Source: Collinsella sp. WCA1-178-WT-3 (M1) (lineage in GTDB: Bacteria; Actinomycetota; Coriobacteriia; Coriobacteriales; Coriobacteriaceae). From it: DNA of 64,000 bases. The stretch spans positions 186,001-250,000 of the forward strand of contig NZ_VUME01000001.1 of assembly GCF_009696325.1 (NCBI RefSeq), written 5' to 3'. Below the pieces are notes generated by a model. That model searched no databases, was not told the origin of the DNA, and saw only the letters and a program-made list of their open reading frames with translations. Within the stretch, counting starts at the first letter, position 1. Each line of letters starts with the position of its first letter. Of the stretch, positions 42,101 to 50,586 are shown piece by piece. The position numbers and the translations under genes are program-made.

Positions 42101-43876
42101 TACCACAGCCGCCTGTACGCCGTCGCCCGTTTTGTGACGATGCGCAACGACCTGGACCTGATCCAGCTCAACTCTTTCGGCTGCGGCCTGGACGCTCTGA
42201 CTACCGATCAGGTGCAGGAGATTCTGGAGGCCAGCGGCAAGATCTACACCGTGCTCAAGATCGACGAGGTGTCCAACCTGGGCGCCGCGCGCATCCGCAT
42301 CCGCTCGCTCATGGCCGCGCTTAAGGACCAGGAGGCCGAGCGCTTGGCCGAGGCCGAGGCCGCGGGCGAGACCTACGAGCAGGGCGATGCCGCACCGGTG
42401 GCTCCCTCCACGGATGCCCCCGCATTCGCGAGCCGCAAGTACACGTTCGAGGCTCAGCGCGAGAGCGCATCGACCGCGTGGCCCAAGGTGCCCTTTACCG
42501 AGCAGATGCGCGAGGAGGGCTACACCATCCTGTGCCCGCAGATGGCGCCGATCCACTTTGACCTGGTCAAAGAGGTGTTCCGCGGTGCCGGCTACAACTT
42601 GGAGCTGCTGCCCTCGACCGATCACGACGCCGTCGAGGCCGGCCTGCGCTATGTGAACAATGACATTTGCTATCCGTCCATTTTGGTGACCGGCCAGATT
42701 ATGGAGGCCATCGAGAGCGGCCGGTACGACCTGTCCAAGACGGCCGTGGTTATCAGCCAGACCGGCGGCGGCTGCCGTGCCACCAACTACATCGCACTCA
42801 TCCGCAAGGCCCTGCGCGAGAGCGGCCACCCCGAGATTCCGGTGATCTCGCTTTCGGCGGTGGCGCTCGGTGAGGACAACCCCGGCTTTAAAATTACGCC
42901 GGCGCTGCTTAAGCAGGCAGTCTACGCGGTGCTCTTTGGCGACGTGATGATGCAGATGCTTTATCGCTGTCGTCCATACGAGGCTACGCCCGGTGCCGCC
43001 AACGCACTCTACGAGGAGTACATGGCGCGCGCCCGCAAGCTGGCGCCCAAGTTCAACCGCCACAACTACACCAAGCTGTGCCGCGAGGCCATCCGCGCGT
43101 TCGACACCATGCCGCTCGTGGGTGAGGGCACCAAGCCGCGCGTGGGCGTGGTCGGCGAGATCTTGGTCAAGTTCCACCCCACAGCCAACAACCACGTGGT
43201 CGACGTTATCGAGCGCGAGGGCTGCGAGGCCGTGGTGCCGGGCCTGCTGGACTTCTTCCTGTACTCCATGAGCAACGCCGAGCTGCAGAAGGATGAGCTC
43301 GGAAGCTCTGCAACCACGCGCGCTGGTATGCAGGCGCTCATCAAGCTCGTGGACTGGATGCGTACGCCGGTGGAGGAGCTGCTCCAAAAGTCCCGCCGCT
43401 TTGAGGCGCCCGAGCGCATCGGCACCATGGCGGACAAGGCCCGTACGGTGCTTTCGGTGTGCAACAACATGGGCGAAGGCTGGCTGCTCACGGCCGAGAT
43501 GCTCGACCTGATTGACCATGGCGCGCCCAACATCATCTGCACGCAGCCCTTTGCGTGCCTGCCTAACCACGTGGTGGGCAAGGCCGTGATCAAGGAGCTG
43601 CGCCGTCAGCACCCCGAGAGCAACATTGTCGCGGTGGACTACGACCCCGGCGCGTCCGAGGTCAACCAGCTCAACCGCATTAAGCTCATGATCAGCGTGG
43701 CCAAGGAAAATATGCGCGCCGGTAAGGGCTTTAAGCTCGAGAAGGTGGCGCCGCTCGCGATGGACGAGGTCACCGGCCAGATGCGTACCCATGATGGCTG
43801 CGTGAGCTGTGGCTCGGCCAGCGAGGAGGCTGTTGCATCGGTCGCCAAGCGTCTGGGACGTGGCATTAAGAAGTAG
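39113..43876 (+). CDS. Giant acyl-CoA dehydratase activase-related protein
   Basis: The 1587-residue protein fuses several parts. Residues 1-75 are an Ala/Glu-rich helix not typical of the family. Two ASKHA ATPase domains follow, at about 79-340 (LGIDVGSTTVKLAVL, IELGGEDAK, NGTCAGGTGAFID) and about 394-670 (IGIDAGSTTMKAAL, DIGGQDMK, NEACSSGCGSFIE). The Cys in each last motif would ligate a [4Fe-4S] cluster. A CGRCSNNC cluster near 679 and GNRCEKG begin a DUF2229-like region. The C-terminal third has HGIVLAGRPYHNDPEINH, CPQMAPIHFD and NDICYPS, resembling 2-hydroxyacyl-CoA dehydratase subunits. Smaller activases supply electrons to 2-hydroxyacyl-CoA dehydratases. What this large form acts on is not established. 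A TetR gene lies directly upstream. Confidence 0.85.
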   Translation: MSKLVEGIKDRMVAAAREAAPTVVDAAQKAATAAAEKVAEAVADAKNAAGETSVASEPAAAAHAPEGAIFNPDNAHGNLHLGIDVGSTTVKLAVLNDDNQLVYAKYQRHHTDVRACARDLFEGAATVLPTAQMTCAITGSGGLLLSQWLDLEFVQEVIASKRAVETLIPATDVAIELGGEDAKIIYFDNGIEQRMNGTCAGGTGAFIDQMATLLHTDASGLNELAANATTIYPIASRCGVFAKTDVQPLLNEGARPEDVAASIFQAVVTQTISGLACGRPIRGNVAFLGGPLQYLSELRHRFYLTLNLDEEHRIVPQNAHLFVASGAAMAHESNKLSTFPQLIEAIDALGDTQGAEVERLDPLFATDEDFAEFKTRHDTEVVPKGKLEGYTGRVFIGIDAGSTTMKAALVGEDGQLLHTWYGNNNGDILGTAKVIMADFYNHIPAGCTIGHVTTTGYGEALLIEALKADSGEIETVAHLRGAKAFLPGVEFILDIGGQDMKCLRVKDGVIEHIMLNEACSSGCGSFIESFAVSMNMDVRAFADAAIHAKAPVDLGSRCTVFMNSRVKQAQKEGATVGDIAAGLSYSVIKNALFKVIKLRDPKEIGSQVIVQGGTFMSDATLRAFEQLTGVHAVRPDIAGCMGAYGAALLARDRAGADGTSTILSAEDIAHLTVTQKHVRCGRCSNNCQLTVNDFGGGRRFITGNRCEKGAGHKKQKTEAPNLFKKKNELLFNREVLSPDEAPRGTVGIPRALNMYENYPFWHAFFTRLGFSVQLSDQSSKKTYQAGIESMPSESVCYPAKMSHGHVMNLIDRDVDFIWMPCVRWERKEDPTAGNCYNCPIVMSYPTALALNIDEIREQNIEFLYPFVPYHDKTELKRRLYQVLAVDRVADAEAGRGRVRGPKITRSEVDAAVNAAFEADARFHEDIQTMGEEALKWVEDHGGHGIVLAGRPYHNDPEINHALPELISSFGFAVFTEDSLAHLVKPERPIRVVDQWMYHSRLYAVARFVTMRNDLDLIQLNSFGCGLDALTTDQVQEILEASGKIYTVLKIDEVSNLGAARIRIRSLMAALKDQEAERLAEAEAAGETYEQGDAAPVAPSTDAPAFASRKYTFEAQRESASTAWPKVPFTEQMREEGYTILCPQMAPIHFDLVKEVFRGAGYNLELLPSTDHDAVEAGLRYVNNDICYPSILVTGQIMEAIESGRYDLSKTAVVISQTGGGCRATNYIALIRKALRESGHPEIPVISLSAVALGEDNPGFKITPALLKQAVYAVLFGDVMMQMLYRCRPYEATPGAANALYEEYMARARKLAPKFNRHNYTKLCREAIRAFDTMPLVGEGTKPRVGVVGEILVKFHPTANNHVVDVIEREGCEAVVPGLLDFFLYSMSNAELQKDELGSSATTRAGMQALIKLVDWMRTPVEELLQKSRRFEAPERIGTMADKARTVLSVCNNMGEGWLLTAEMLDLIDHGAPNIICTQPFACLPNHVVGKAVIKELRRQHPESNIVAVDYDPGASEVNQLNRIKLMISVAKENMRAGKGFKLEKVAPLAMDEVTGQMRTHDGCVSCGSASEEAVASVAKRLGRGIKK

Positions 43877-43906
43877 TTGGCCTGCTATGTGCTAGATATG
43901 AGACAA

Positions 43907-43942
43907 ACGGGTGGCAGCCGTATCGGCTACCACCCGTTTTTG
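43907..43942 (+). terminator. Terminator of the TetR-activase operon
   Basis: ACGGGTGGCAGCCG pairs with CGGCTACCACCCGT around TAT, followed by a T-run, 30 nt after the activase stop codon. Confidence 0.92.
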
Positions 43943-44157
43943 CTGGACATATGCTGCGTAAACGCCCCAACTATCACCTCTTCCGAAGGCGACGTCTCAG
44001 TGGCACCAAAAATCGCCCTTGGAACTCTGAGATAATGAACATATGTAGCCGTTCGCCGCAAATTACCGTCCGTTTATGGAACCCACCCCCAGCACGCATC
44101 ATCCTTACGGTTGAATAAATACACATCCATGGAATTACGTAAGAGAGGACTGTTCCT

Positions 44158-45117
44158 ATGAGCTACAAGACCGTTTGTGTTGCCGGTGGCGGCGTGTTGG
44201 GAAGCCAGATTGCCTTTCAGGCTGCCTACTGCGGCTTCGATGTGACGATCTGGCTGCGCAGCGAGGGCAGCATCGGCCGCACTCAGCCCAAGATCGATCA
44301 TGTGCGCGAGGAGTACATCGCGGCTATCGAGGGCATGGCGGACGGCACGGGCGAGTGGTGTGCCGGTATCGCCGATAGCGACCAGCCCTTCGACAAGGAG
44401 GCGGCGCTCGCCGCCGTCGAGCGTGCCTACTCCACACTCAAGCTAGAGCTCGATCTTGCCAAGGCAGTGGCCGACGCCGATCTGGTTATCGAGTCGATGG
44501 CCGAGGACACCCAGGCAAAGATAGACTTCTACAAGAAGCTCGCCCCGGTTCTCCCGCAAAAGACCGTTGTCGTGACGAACTCCTCCACGCTGCTGCCGAG
44601 CACCTTTGCCAAGTACACCGGCCGCCCCGAGAAGTACCTGTCGCTGCACTTTGCCAACTCCATCTGGAAGAACAACATGACCGAGGTCATGGCTCAGGAC
44701 CAGACCGACAAGCGCTATTTCGATGAGCTCGTCGACTTTGCTAGCGACATCCGTATGCTTGCCCTGCCCGTCAACAAGGAAAAGAACGGCTATCTGCTCA
44801 ATTCCATGCTGGTGCCGTGGCTGCTTTCGGGCCTTGATCTGTACGTCTCGGGCGTCAGCGACCCCAAGAGCATCGACCTCGCATGGACGCGCGGCACTGG
44901 CGCGCCCAAGGGCCCGTTCCGCGTGTTCGACACCGTGGGCATCCAGACGGCCTATAACATCGTCATGCAGTATCAGAAGGTGCCGGGCTTGGTGAGCCCG
45001 CTGCTCAAAAAGATGATGATGCCCTACAACTTTAAGGCCATGGCATCCGTCCTCAAGCAGATGCTCGACGAAGGCAAGCTGGGCGAAAGCTCGGGCGAGG
45101 GTTTCTTCAAGTACTAA
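44158..45117 (+). CDS. 3-hydroxyacyl-CoA dehydrogenase family protein
   Basis: The 319-residue protein has the NAD-binding loop CVAGGGVLGSQIAFQAA and the family pattern ADADLVIESMAEDTQAKIDFYKKL...TNSSTLLPS, ending in a C-terminal helical domain with GEGFFKY. Members oxidise (S)-3-hydroxyacyl-CoA to 3-ketoacyl-CoA. The catalytic-His segment reads LSLHFANSIWKNNMTEVM instead of the common GxHFFNPxxxMxLVEV, so substrate preference may differ. It has its own ribosome binding site (AGAGAGGA) and follows a terminator, so it is separate from the activase operon. Confidence 0.85.
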   Translation: MSYKTVCVAGGGVLGSQIAFQAAYCGFDVTIWLRSEGSIGRTQPKIDHVREEYIAAIEGMADGTGEWCAGIADSDQPFDKEAALAAVERAYSTLKLELDLAKAVADADLVIESMAEDTQAKIDFYKKLAPVLPQKTVVVTNSSTLLPSTFAKYTGRPEKYLSLHFANSIWKNNMTEVMAQDQTDKRYFDELVDFASDIRMLALPVNKEKNGYLLNSMLVPWLLSGLDLYVSGVSDPKSIDLAWTRGTGAPKGPFRVFDTVGIQTAYNIVMQYQKVPGLVSPLLKKMMMPYNFKAMASVLKQMLDEGKLGESSGEGFFKY

Positions 45118-45421
45118 AAAGATCCCTCGGCAACATTGAGAAACGTGTCATTTGCAGTGTCAGTGCGCCGCAGCGCCGCTCGGCAACGGGACAATCCGCT
45201 TTATGCACCAACGCGAACTTGTCGACTTTGCCGTGGACTGGATCGAGCACCATCGCGGCCGCCCCGATTGATCACTTGGGAGCGGAGGGGTTGCGGATTC
45301 CCTTCGCGCCCCGCGTTTCCGTATCGCTACAAGCTTAAACTTGCATTAAGGGGCGTTTGTTAAACTGCGAGTCATAATTAGACAGGGCTGGGCAAACGCC
45401 GTGGTATATGAGGGAACAACA
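45118..45421. other. Gap between dehydrogenase and arylsulfotransferase genes, possible remnant peptide
   Basis: The 304-bp stretch has no repeat family member or clear terminator. A 22-codon reading frame at 45203-45271 (+) encodes MHQRELVDFAVDWIEHHRGR plus two residues. It resembles the start of an AraC-type regulator, but lacks a good ribosome binding site and stops. It is recorded as a possible decayed gene start only. Confidence 0.25.
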
Positions 45422-47158
45422 ATGGTATTCAAAGACGGTAACGATATGGAATTGAGTGACAAGGACAACAGACTGTTTTCGCGTCGAGCGGCTCTTGCGG
45501 GTGCGGCGGGCACGCTGGCGCTTGCCGGGACAGGGCTCATGGGCTGCTCGGTCGGCGGAGCCGGCACGGGCGCCGCATCTACTGCGAGCAACGAGCTCAC
45601 TGACGAGCAAAAGAAACTCCACAAGCAGATTGTCGCGACCTACGACGTCGAGAAGCAGGCGGCCATCAAGGAGCGGCTCGATGCCGAGTACGCTGACGGC
45701 GGCTACAACGAGACCACTCCGTTTATCGCGCAGGATCCCTTTGGCACCGATACCCTGAGCTGCTACGTTCGCTTTGCGACAACGGATTCCGTAACCGTCT
45801 CCTACAAGGTCGCCGGTCGCAAAAAGACTGGTGACACGCCCAAGGTCGCCGCGTTTTCCCATACGCCCCACGGCGGCGACGCGCCGGCCACGGAACACGA
45901 GTTCAAGGTCATCGGCCTCATTCCCAACCACAAAAACACGGTAACCATCACTTGCACGGCACAAGACGGTATCAGCCGCACCTCGACGTTCACGGTCAAG
46001 ACGCCGGCTCTTAAAGGCGAGGAAGAAGAGCAGCTCGCCGTCACGTCGGGGGAGTCCAATACGCCGCTTGCCGATGGTCTCTTTACCATCTTGGGCAACG
46101 ACTCGTCCAAGCTCGACTTTATGTACCTCTACGACAACGACGGCCAGATTCGCGGCGAGGTGCCGATTGTCGGCTACCGCAGCCACCGCCTGCTGTTCCC
46201 GGGCGATGGCAGCATGATCATGAGCGTCTCGACTACCAAGATGGCCCAGATCAACGCCATCGGCCAGGTGGTAAACGTCTGGAGCACGGGCGACTACGAG
46301 CTACACCACGACTACGCTTTCGATGACGATGGCAACCTGTTGGTGCTGGCGAGTCACGCTGGCTCCGAAGCCGATTTGGACGTCGATCGCGCGGCTGCCA
46401 AAAAAGATAAGGACGATCGCGTTAATGTAGAGGACCTCATCATTAAGGTCGACATAACAACAGGTGACGTCTCTCTCGTCGTGGACCTGGGCGATATGTT
46501 CCCCGACCTCAAGGCAAGCGCCAAGGTTGCCTCGGACGGCGACCTGGATTGGATTCACATCAACACGATCCAGTGGCTCGGCGGCGGCACCGTTTTGCTC
46601 AGCTCGCGCGAGACCTCAACGGTCATCAAGCTCACGGATATCTACGGTACGCCTACGGTCGATTGGCTTATGGGCTCGCCAGAGTTTTGGGCCGGCTCGG
46701 GCTTTGAGGACAAGTTGCTGCAGGCTCAAGGCGATTTTTCGCTCAACGCAGGCCAGCATAGTGTGACCTATCTGCCAAACGACGAGACGACCGCGACTGG
46801 TCGCTACCAGGTGCTGCTATACGACAACAACTTTGGTGCTGCCGAGAGCTATCCCAAGTTCGACTGGGGCCAGCTGGGCGCTGCGGTAGTGACCGACTAC
46901 AGCAAGGGAACGCATTCGTTTGGGCGCATTTTTACGGTGGACGAGACCGCGCGCACCTACGAGCTTGTGGACCAGATCGCAGTGCCGTTCTCAGGTTACG
47001 TAAGTAGTGCGCAGCGCGTCGGCGATTCGAATAGCATGCTCGTGGCATCGGGCATAGCCAAGACCTTTGCCGAGTACGATCGCTATGGACTGCCCATTGC
47101 CACGTACGAGATGGAAGCCGAGAAGTACATCTACCGCGTGTACAAGTACGAGCTGTAG
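45422..47158 (+). CDS. Aryl-sulfate sulfotransferase lipoprotein
   Basis: The 578-residue protein belongs to the arylsulfotransferase (ASST) family, which moves sulfate from one phenolic sulfate to another phenol outside the cytoplasm. The N-terminal signal has an RR pair (FSRRAALAGAAG) and lipobox GLMGC with acylated Cys42, so it is probably a lipoprotein, possibly Tat-exported. An Ig-like domain precedes the propeller, whose strands include LHHDYAFDDDGNLLVLAS, DWIHINTIQWL, SSRETSTVIKL and GQHSVTYL. These contain the His residues expected for the sulfate-accepting site. The ATG at 45422 with GAGGG upstream was preferred over an earlier GTG. Confidence 0.85.
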   Translation: MVFKDGNDMELSDKDNRLFSRRAALAGAAGTLALAGTGLMGCSVGGAGTGAASTASNELTDEQKKLHKQIVATYDVEKQAAIKERLDAEYADGGYNETTPFIAQDPFGTDTLSCYVRFATTDSVTVSYKVAGRKKTGDTPKVAAFSHTPHGGDAPATEHEFKVIGLIPNHKNTVTITCTAQDGISRTSTFTVKTPALKGEEEEQLAVTSGESNTPLADGLFTILGNDSSKLDFMYLYDNDGQIRGEVPIVGYRSHRLLFPGDGSMIMSVSTTKMAQINAIGQVVNVWSTGDYELHHDYAFDDDGNLLVLASHAGSEADLDVDRAAAKKDKDDRVNVEDLIIKVDITTGDVSLVVDLGDMFPDLKASAKVASDGDLDWIHINTIQWLGGGTVLLSSRETSTVIKLTDIYGTPTVDWLMGSPEFWAGSGFEDKLLQAQGDFSLNAGQHSVTYLPNDETTATGRYQVLLYDNNFGAAESYPKFDWGQLGAAVVTDYSKGTHSFGRIFTVDETARTYELVDQIAVPFSGYVSSAQRVGDSNSMLVASGIAKTFAEYDRYGLPIATYEMEAEKYIYRVYKYEL

Positions 47159-47227
47159 CGCTGCGCTTGGCTGTGCCTGTGCCCCGCGGCTGCGCGCGCT
47201 CGTACCGGGCCTACCTCACGTTCCGCA

Positions 47228-48367
47228 TCACTTCACGTCAAACTCCACGCGATCGAGTTCGGGTACGTTGAGGTCGATGAGCTTGCGGGCAACACGGCGG
47301 TCGTGCGCCCCGAGCGTCTCGCTTGTCGTTACGCGAGCGACAGTCTGGCGCTCGACAACGCCCTCCTTGTCGCCCTCGGTAGCCGAGGTCTCGACGGCGA
47401 CGGTGTAATCCTTAAAGCCCGGCAGCACCGCCGCAAGTTCGCGCGTGGTTTCAGTGACGCCGTAGCCGTCTCGCACGCCGGCCTGCGCCGAGCCAATAGA
47501 CCCCGCCGTCATAATAATGCAGGGGATGGCAAAGATCACCGTGCCCACGATGATGCGGCGGCGCACCTTGCGCGATAGCTCGTTGACCTCGGCGTTTTCT
47601 TCAGCAGTCACAATACCGTCGCCGTTCAGGTCGCGTTTGAGCGGCACGCGCAAAAGAAGCAGCACGGCTTCGGCAGCCAGTGCGATAAAGACCACGTTGA
47701 CGCCAAACTCATAAAGCGCCGAGAGAAACAGTGACCCGCTTGCAATGGCGATGCCATAGCCCGCCGCGCACAGGGGCGGCATGAGCGCGGTCGCCACGGC
47801 CACGCCGGCGATAAGCGTGGCAGGTTCCTGGTCACGCGAGTTGCCCAGCCCGCCCGCAAAGCCGCCCGCGAGCGCGACGGCAAGGTCCCACACAGTGGGC
47901 GTCGAGTTGTCGATGATGGCGGCCGTGGTGGTGCCAAGGGGCGAGAGCTTAAAATACAGCGTGGACGTGATCAGACAAAAGGCCATCTGTAGCGCGAGGC
48001 CGGCGACGGCCTCGACGGCAATCTCGCGGTCGAGCGTGGCGATGCCATATGCCATGGCAAGGACCGACCCCATGAGTGGGCAGATGAGCATGGCGCCCAC
48101 GATGGCAATGTCCGAGTCGATATCGAGGCCGATGCTCGCGATGAACATGGCGATGATGAGGATGCATAAGTGCGAGCCGGTCAGCCGCGCCCCGTTTACA
48201 AAGCGCTTGCGAATCACGTGATAGGGTGCGCGACCCTCGCGAATGTTGAATGCGCGCTTTAGGAAGCGGCCGGTGTTCTCCAGGGCCTCACTATGGGCAG
48301 GTCGAATGCCGTGGCGCCGGTGATGGCGTTTGCGTAGTCGCTTGATCTGTTGTTTGTCGAGTTCCAT
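47228..48367 (-). CDS. DUF389 family membrane protein
   Basis: The 379-residue protein has a basic N-terminus, then a hydrophobic core with the DUF389 hallmarks IASIGLDIDSDIAIVGAMLI, PLMGSVLAMAYG, GGFAGGLGNSRDQEPATLIAG and VATALMPPLCAAGYGIA. About 150 C-terminal residues follow a last helix and lie outside or inside the membrane (topology unclear). The family is widespread but uncharacterised. It is monocistronic; the ATG at 48367 is preferred over the GTG at 48373. Confidence 0.88.
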   Translation of the reverse strand: MELDKQQIKRLRKRHHRRHGIRPAHSEALENTGRFLKRAFNIREGRAPYHVIRKRFVNGARLTGSHLCILIIAMFIASIGLDIDSDIAIVGAMLICPLMGSVLAMAYGIATLDREIAVEAVAGLALQMAFCLITSTLYFKLSPLGTTTAAIIDNSTPTVWDLAVALAGGFAGGLGNSRDQEPATLIAGVAVATALMPPLCAAGYGIAIASGSLFLSALYEFGVNVVFIALAAEAVLLLLRVPLKRDLNGDGIVTAEENAEVNELSRKVRRRIIVGTVIFAIPCIIMTAGSIGSAQAGVRDGYGVTETTRELAAVLPGFKDYTVAVETSATEGDKEGVVERQTVARVTTSETLGAHDRRVARKLIDLNVPELDRVEFDVK

Positions 48368-48513
48368 GTCCACCTCGTATTGCCGCAGGAACGCGGGTGC
48401 GCTCGCAGCATGTACTCTACACCGTGGCGGGCGGGGTGGTCATCTTGACGTGAAACTTAGACGAGCAGGTAAGGGGGACGTCAAATGCGGTTGCGGCCGA
48501 GTGTTTCGACAGA

Positions 48514-48556
48514 TACAGAGCGCGGGGCCGGATGGTATCCGGCCCCGCGCTCTGTA
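48514..48556. terminator. Perfect 20-bp stem terminator between divergent and OPT genes
   Basis: TACAGAGCGCGGGGCCGGAT pairs exactly with ATCCGGCCCCGCGCTCTGTA around GGT. It lies 21 nt after the OPT stop codon (minus strand). No T-run follows, but the stem is very stable. Confidence 0.7.
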
Positions 48557-48576
48557 CGGGTACATTGTTGTTGGGT

Positions 48577-50280
48577 TTAGCCCAGCAGACTTAGGCCGAC
48601 GGAGACAAACGCCAGGATAACGCCAACGACGGACTCGCCTCCCAACAGGCCGCTGGCGACGACCAGGCCCTGCTCCTGGAAGGCAGCATCCTTGGAAGCC
48701 TTCTCTTTGCTCGAAAGACCGGCACCGGCGTCGCGGTGGGCTGCCCACTTGTCGTAGGCGAGCTTGACGCAGGAGCCCAAGAAGGCCGTGAGCGACATGT
48801 AGAACGGCAGGTACACGCCCAGACCGATCATCATGGCCGGAATGCCGAGCCAATACATGACGATGCCGGCGATAAAACCGCCTGCGAACCACGGCACGCT
48901 CGGGATGCCCGAGACCATGGTGGCGACTACGCTTGCCTGCGCGGCCACAAAGCTCTTGTCGGGACCAAAGGCGTCCGGACCATAGGCGGTGACGAGCGCG
49001 ACCATGACGGCGGCAGCGACCAGTGCGCCCACGATGCCGCCGATGGCCTGGCCGATCCACTGTGCGCGCGGGTTGGTGCCCAGCACGGCGCCGGCCTTAA
49101 AGTCGTTCATGACGTCGCCCGCAAGGCCGCACGCCACGGCCACGATGCCGGCGATAAAGAACAGCTTGACCTGCGCAAGCTGCGCGAAGGCCGCTACGAT
49201 GAGCATGACGATGAGGCCAAAGATCTCCATGGGGTCGATACCCGTCTGACCGCAGCTCTGCGCACTCATGATGGTGGTGACAAAGGTGAACAGCGTGACG
49301 ATGACGCCTGGGACGGCACCCAGGTCGAGCGCGATGGCGATGATCACGGCGATGGCGGCGGTGCCCAGGCCGATGATGCCGGCGTCGAGCTTAAGCGAGC
49401 CCGAGATGAGCGACTGCTCGTCGGTGTCGGTGGAGCTGTCGGCGGCAAGACCGCGGACGATACCGGCGACCTGCGGCAGGATGTCTTTAAGGACGACGGC
49501 GACGCCAAAGCCCATCATAAGGCCCATACCTAAGGACTTGACGATACCCTGCGCGGTCACAATATCGAACAGGCCGGCAGCGGTGCCGCCGACGATAATG
49601 CCAAAGTTGCCCAGCAGCGCGCCGGCAAACCAGAAGGCGACGGGGGCAAAGCCCACCAAAAAGCCGATGGACAGCAACATGGGCGAGTTGTAGATGGCAA
49701 AGGTCACGCCGGGGATATTGAGCGTGCACAGCATGCTGGGCACCACGCCCAGGGCGTCGCGCAGCACGCTATAGATGCCTGCGATGGCCATGGAGCCAAA
49801 GAGCTGCTTGCCGGTCTTGCCGCCGGCCTCGGTAGCACGCAGGGTCTGGGCTGCGGCGTTGCCGGTGGGAAACTCCAGTGCGGCGTCCACGATAAAGTGA
49901 CGGTGGATGAGCGCCGTTGCCAGAAGGCCCAAAATGGTGCCGGCGAGCGCCACGATAAACATGTCGAGCCAGCTGATCTGGTCGGCATAGCCCAGCATCC
50001 AGGCGCCCGGGATGGTAAACGCCAGGCCGCCGGCGACCATGGCACCCGCGGACATGATGGTGTGGGTAACGTTGGCCTCGTTGAGGCTGGCATTGCCCAT
50101 GAGCTTAAGGAAGAACAGCGAGATGACGGCAGCGAAAATGATCGGCCAGGGGAGGGCGCCCATCTTGAGGGCCGTGTAGGCCGAGCTTGCCGTGATAATC
50201 ACGCAGCCAAGGACGCCGATGACGACGCCGCGCAGCGTGAGTTGACCGCGCATAGAAGTGCGGTTCGAGGGATTGCCCAT
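48577..50280 (-). CDS. OPT-family oligopeptide transporter
   Basis: The 567-residue protein has about fourteen hydrophobic helices and OPT signatures: TLRGVVIGVLGCVIITASSAYTALKMG with Trp-Pro just after, NEANVTHTIMSAGAMVAGG, and FPTGNAAAQTLRATEAGGK. Members take up small peptides or metal-chelate ligands using the proton gradient. This shorter bacterial type has no neighbouring peptidase gene. GGAG lies 7 nt upstream of the start. Confidence 0.9.
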   Translation of the reverse strand: MGNPSNRTSMRGQLTLRGVVIGVLGCVIITASSAYTALKMGALPWPIIFAAVISLFFLKLMGNASLNEANVTHTIMSAGAMVAGGLAFTIPGAWMLGYADQISWLDMFIVALAGTILGLLATALIHRHFIVDAALEFPTGNAAAQTLRATEAGGKTGKQLFGSMAIAGIYSVLRDALGVVPSMLCTLNIPGVTFAIYNSPMLLSIGFLVGFAPVAFWFAGALLGNFGIIVGGTAAGLFDIVTAQGIVKSLGMGLMMGFGVAVVLKDILPQVAGIVRGLAADSSTDTDEQSLISGSLKLDAGIIGLGTAAIAVIIAIALDLGAVPGVIVTLFTFVTTIMSAQSCGQTGIDPMEIFGLIVMLIVAAFAQLAQVKLFFIAGIVAVACGLAGDVMNDFKAGAVLGTNPRAQWIGQAIGGIVGALVAAAVMVALVTAYGPDAFGPDKSFVAAQASVVATMVSGIPSVPWFAGGFIAGIVMYWLGIPAMMIGLGVYLPFYMSLTAFLGSCVKLAYDKWAAHRDAGAGLSSKEKASKDAAFQEQGLVVASGLLGGESVVGVILAFVSVGLSLLG

Positions 50281-50403
50281 ATAGAACTCCTTTGCGTATA
50301 TCCGCTTCCCCCGAAAGCGCCGCTACGGATACGGCGCGGGAAGTCGGGTTACCAAGGGCCGCCGCGTGAGCTCGCGCACGACCGCGCATCAGTATAGCGG
50401 CAA

Positions 50404-50528
50404 GGTAGTCATTTTGGGACGGGGCTATTTTAGCTACCCTTTGACAGTCGACGAATTATCTGGGATTGGGGCAAATATCAACCGACATATTGGGGTAGCT
50501 AAAATAGCCCCGTCCCAAAATGACTACC
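50404..50528. repeat. Perfect 36-bp inverted repeat with GGGACGGGG cores
   Basis: Bases 50404-50439 and 50493-50528 are exact reverse complements with a 53-nt spacer. Each arm holds ATTTTGGGACGGGGCTATTTT. It is built like the 8136-8247 element but with different outer sequence. With upstream regions of OPT and coaX it fills the 306-bp gap 50281-50586. Confidence 0.95.
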
Positions 50529-50586
50529 TGGGATGGCTGGTTCGGGTAGGCGATATACTGCTGGGCAGACGAAAGGAGCGCCGACG

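Noticed and set aside
39098-43792. A 1564-codon open frame antisense to the giant activase gene
   Set aside because: High-GC shadow of the real gene: low-complexity Gly/Ala/Val/His/Asp composition, no domain, no ribosome site; the plus-strand product has unmistakable ASKHA motifs.
45203-45271. 22-codon frame beginning MHQRELVDFAVDWIEHH
   Set aside because: No ribosome site and no continuation; listed only as a possible decayed regulator start within the intergenic entry.
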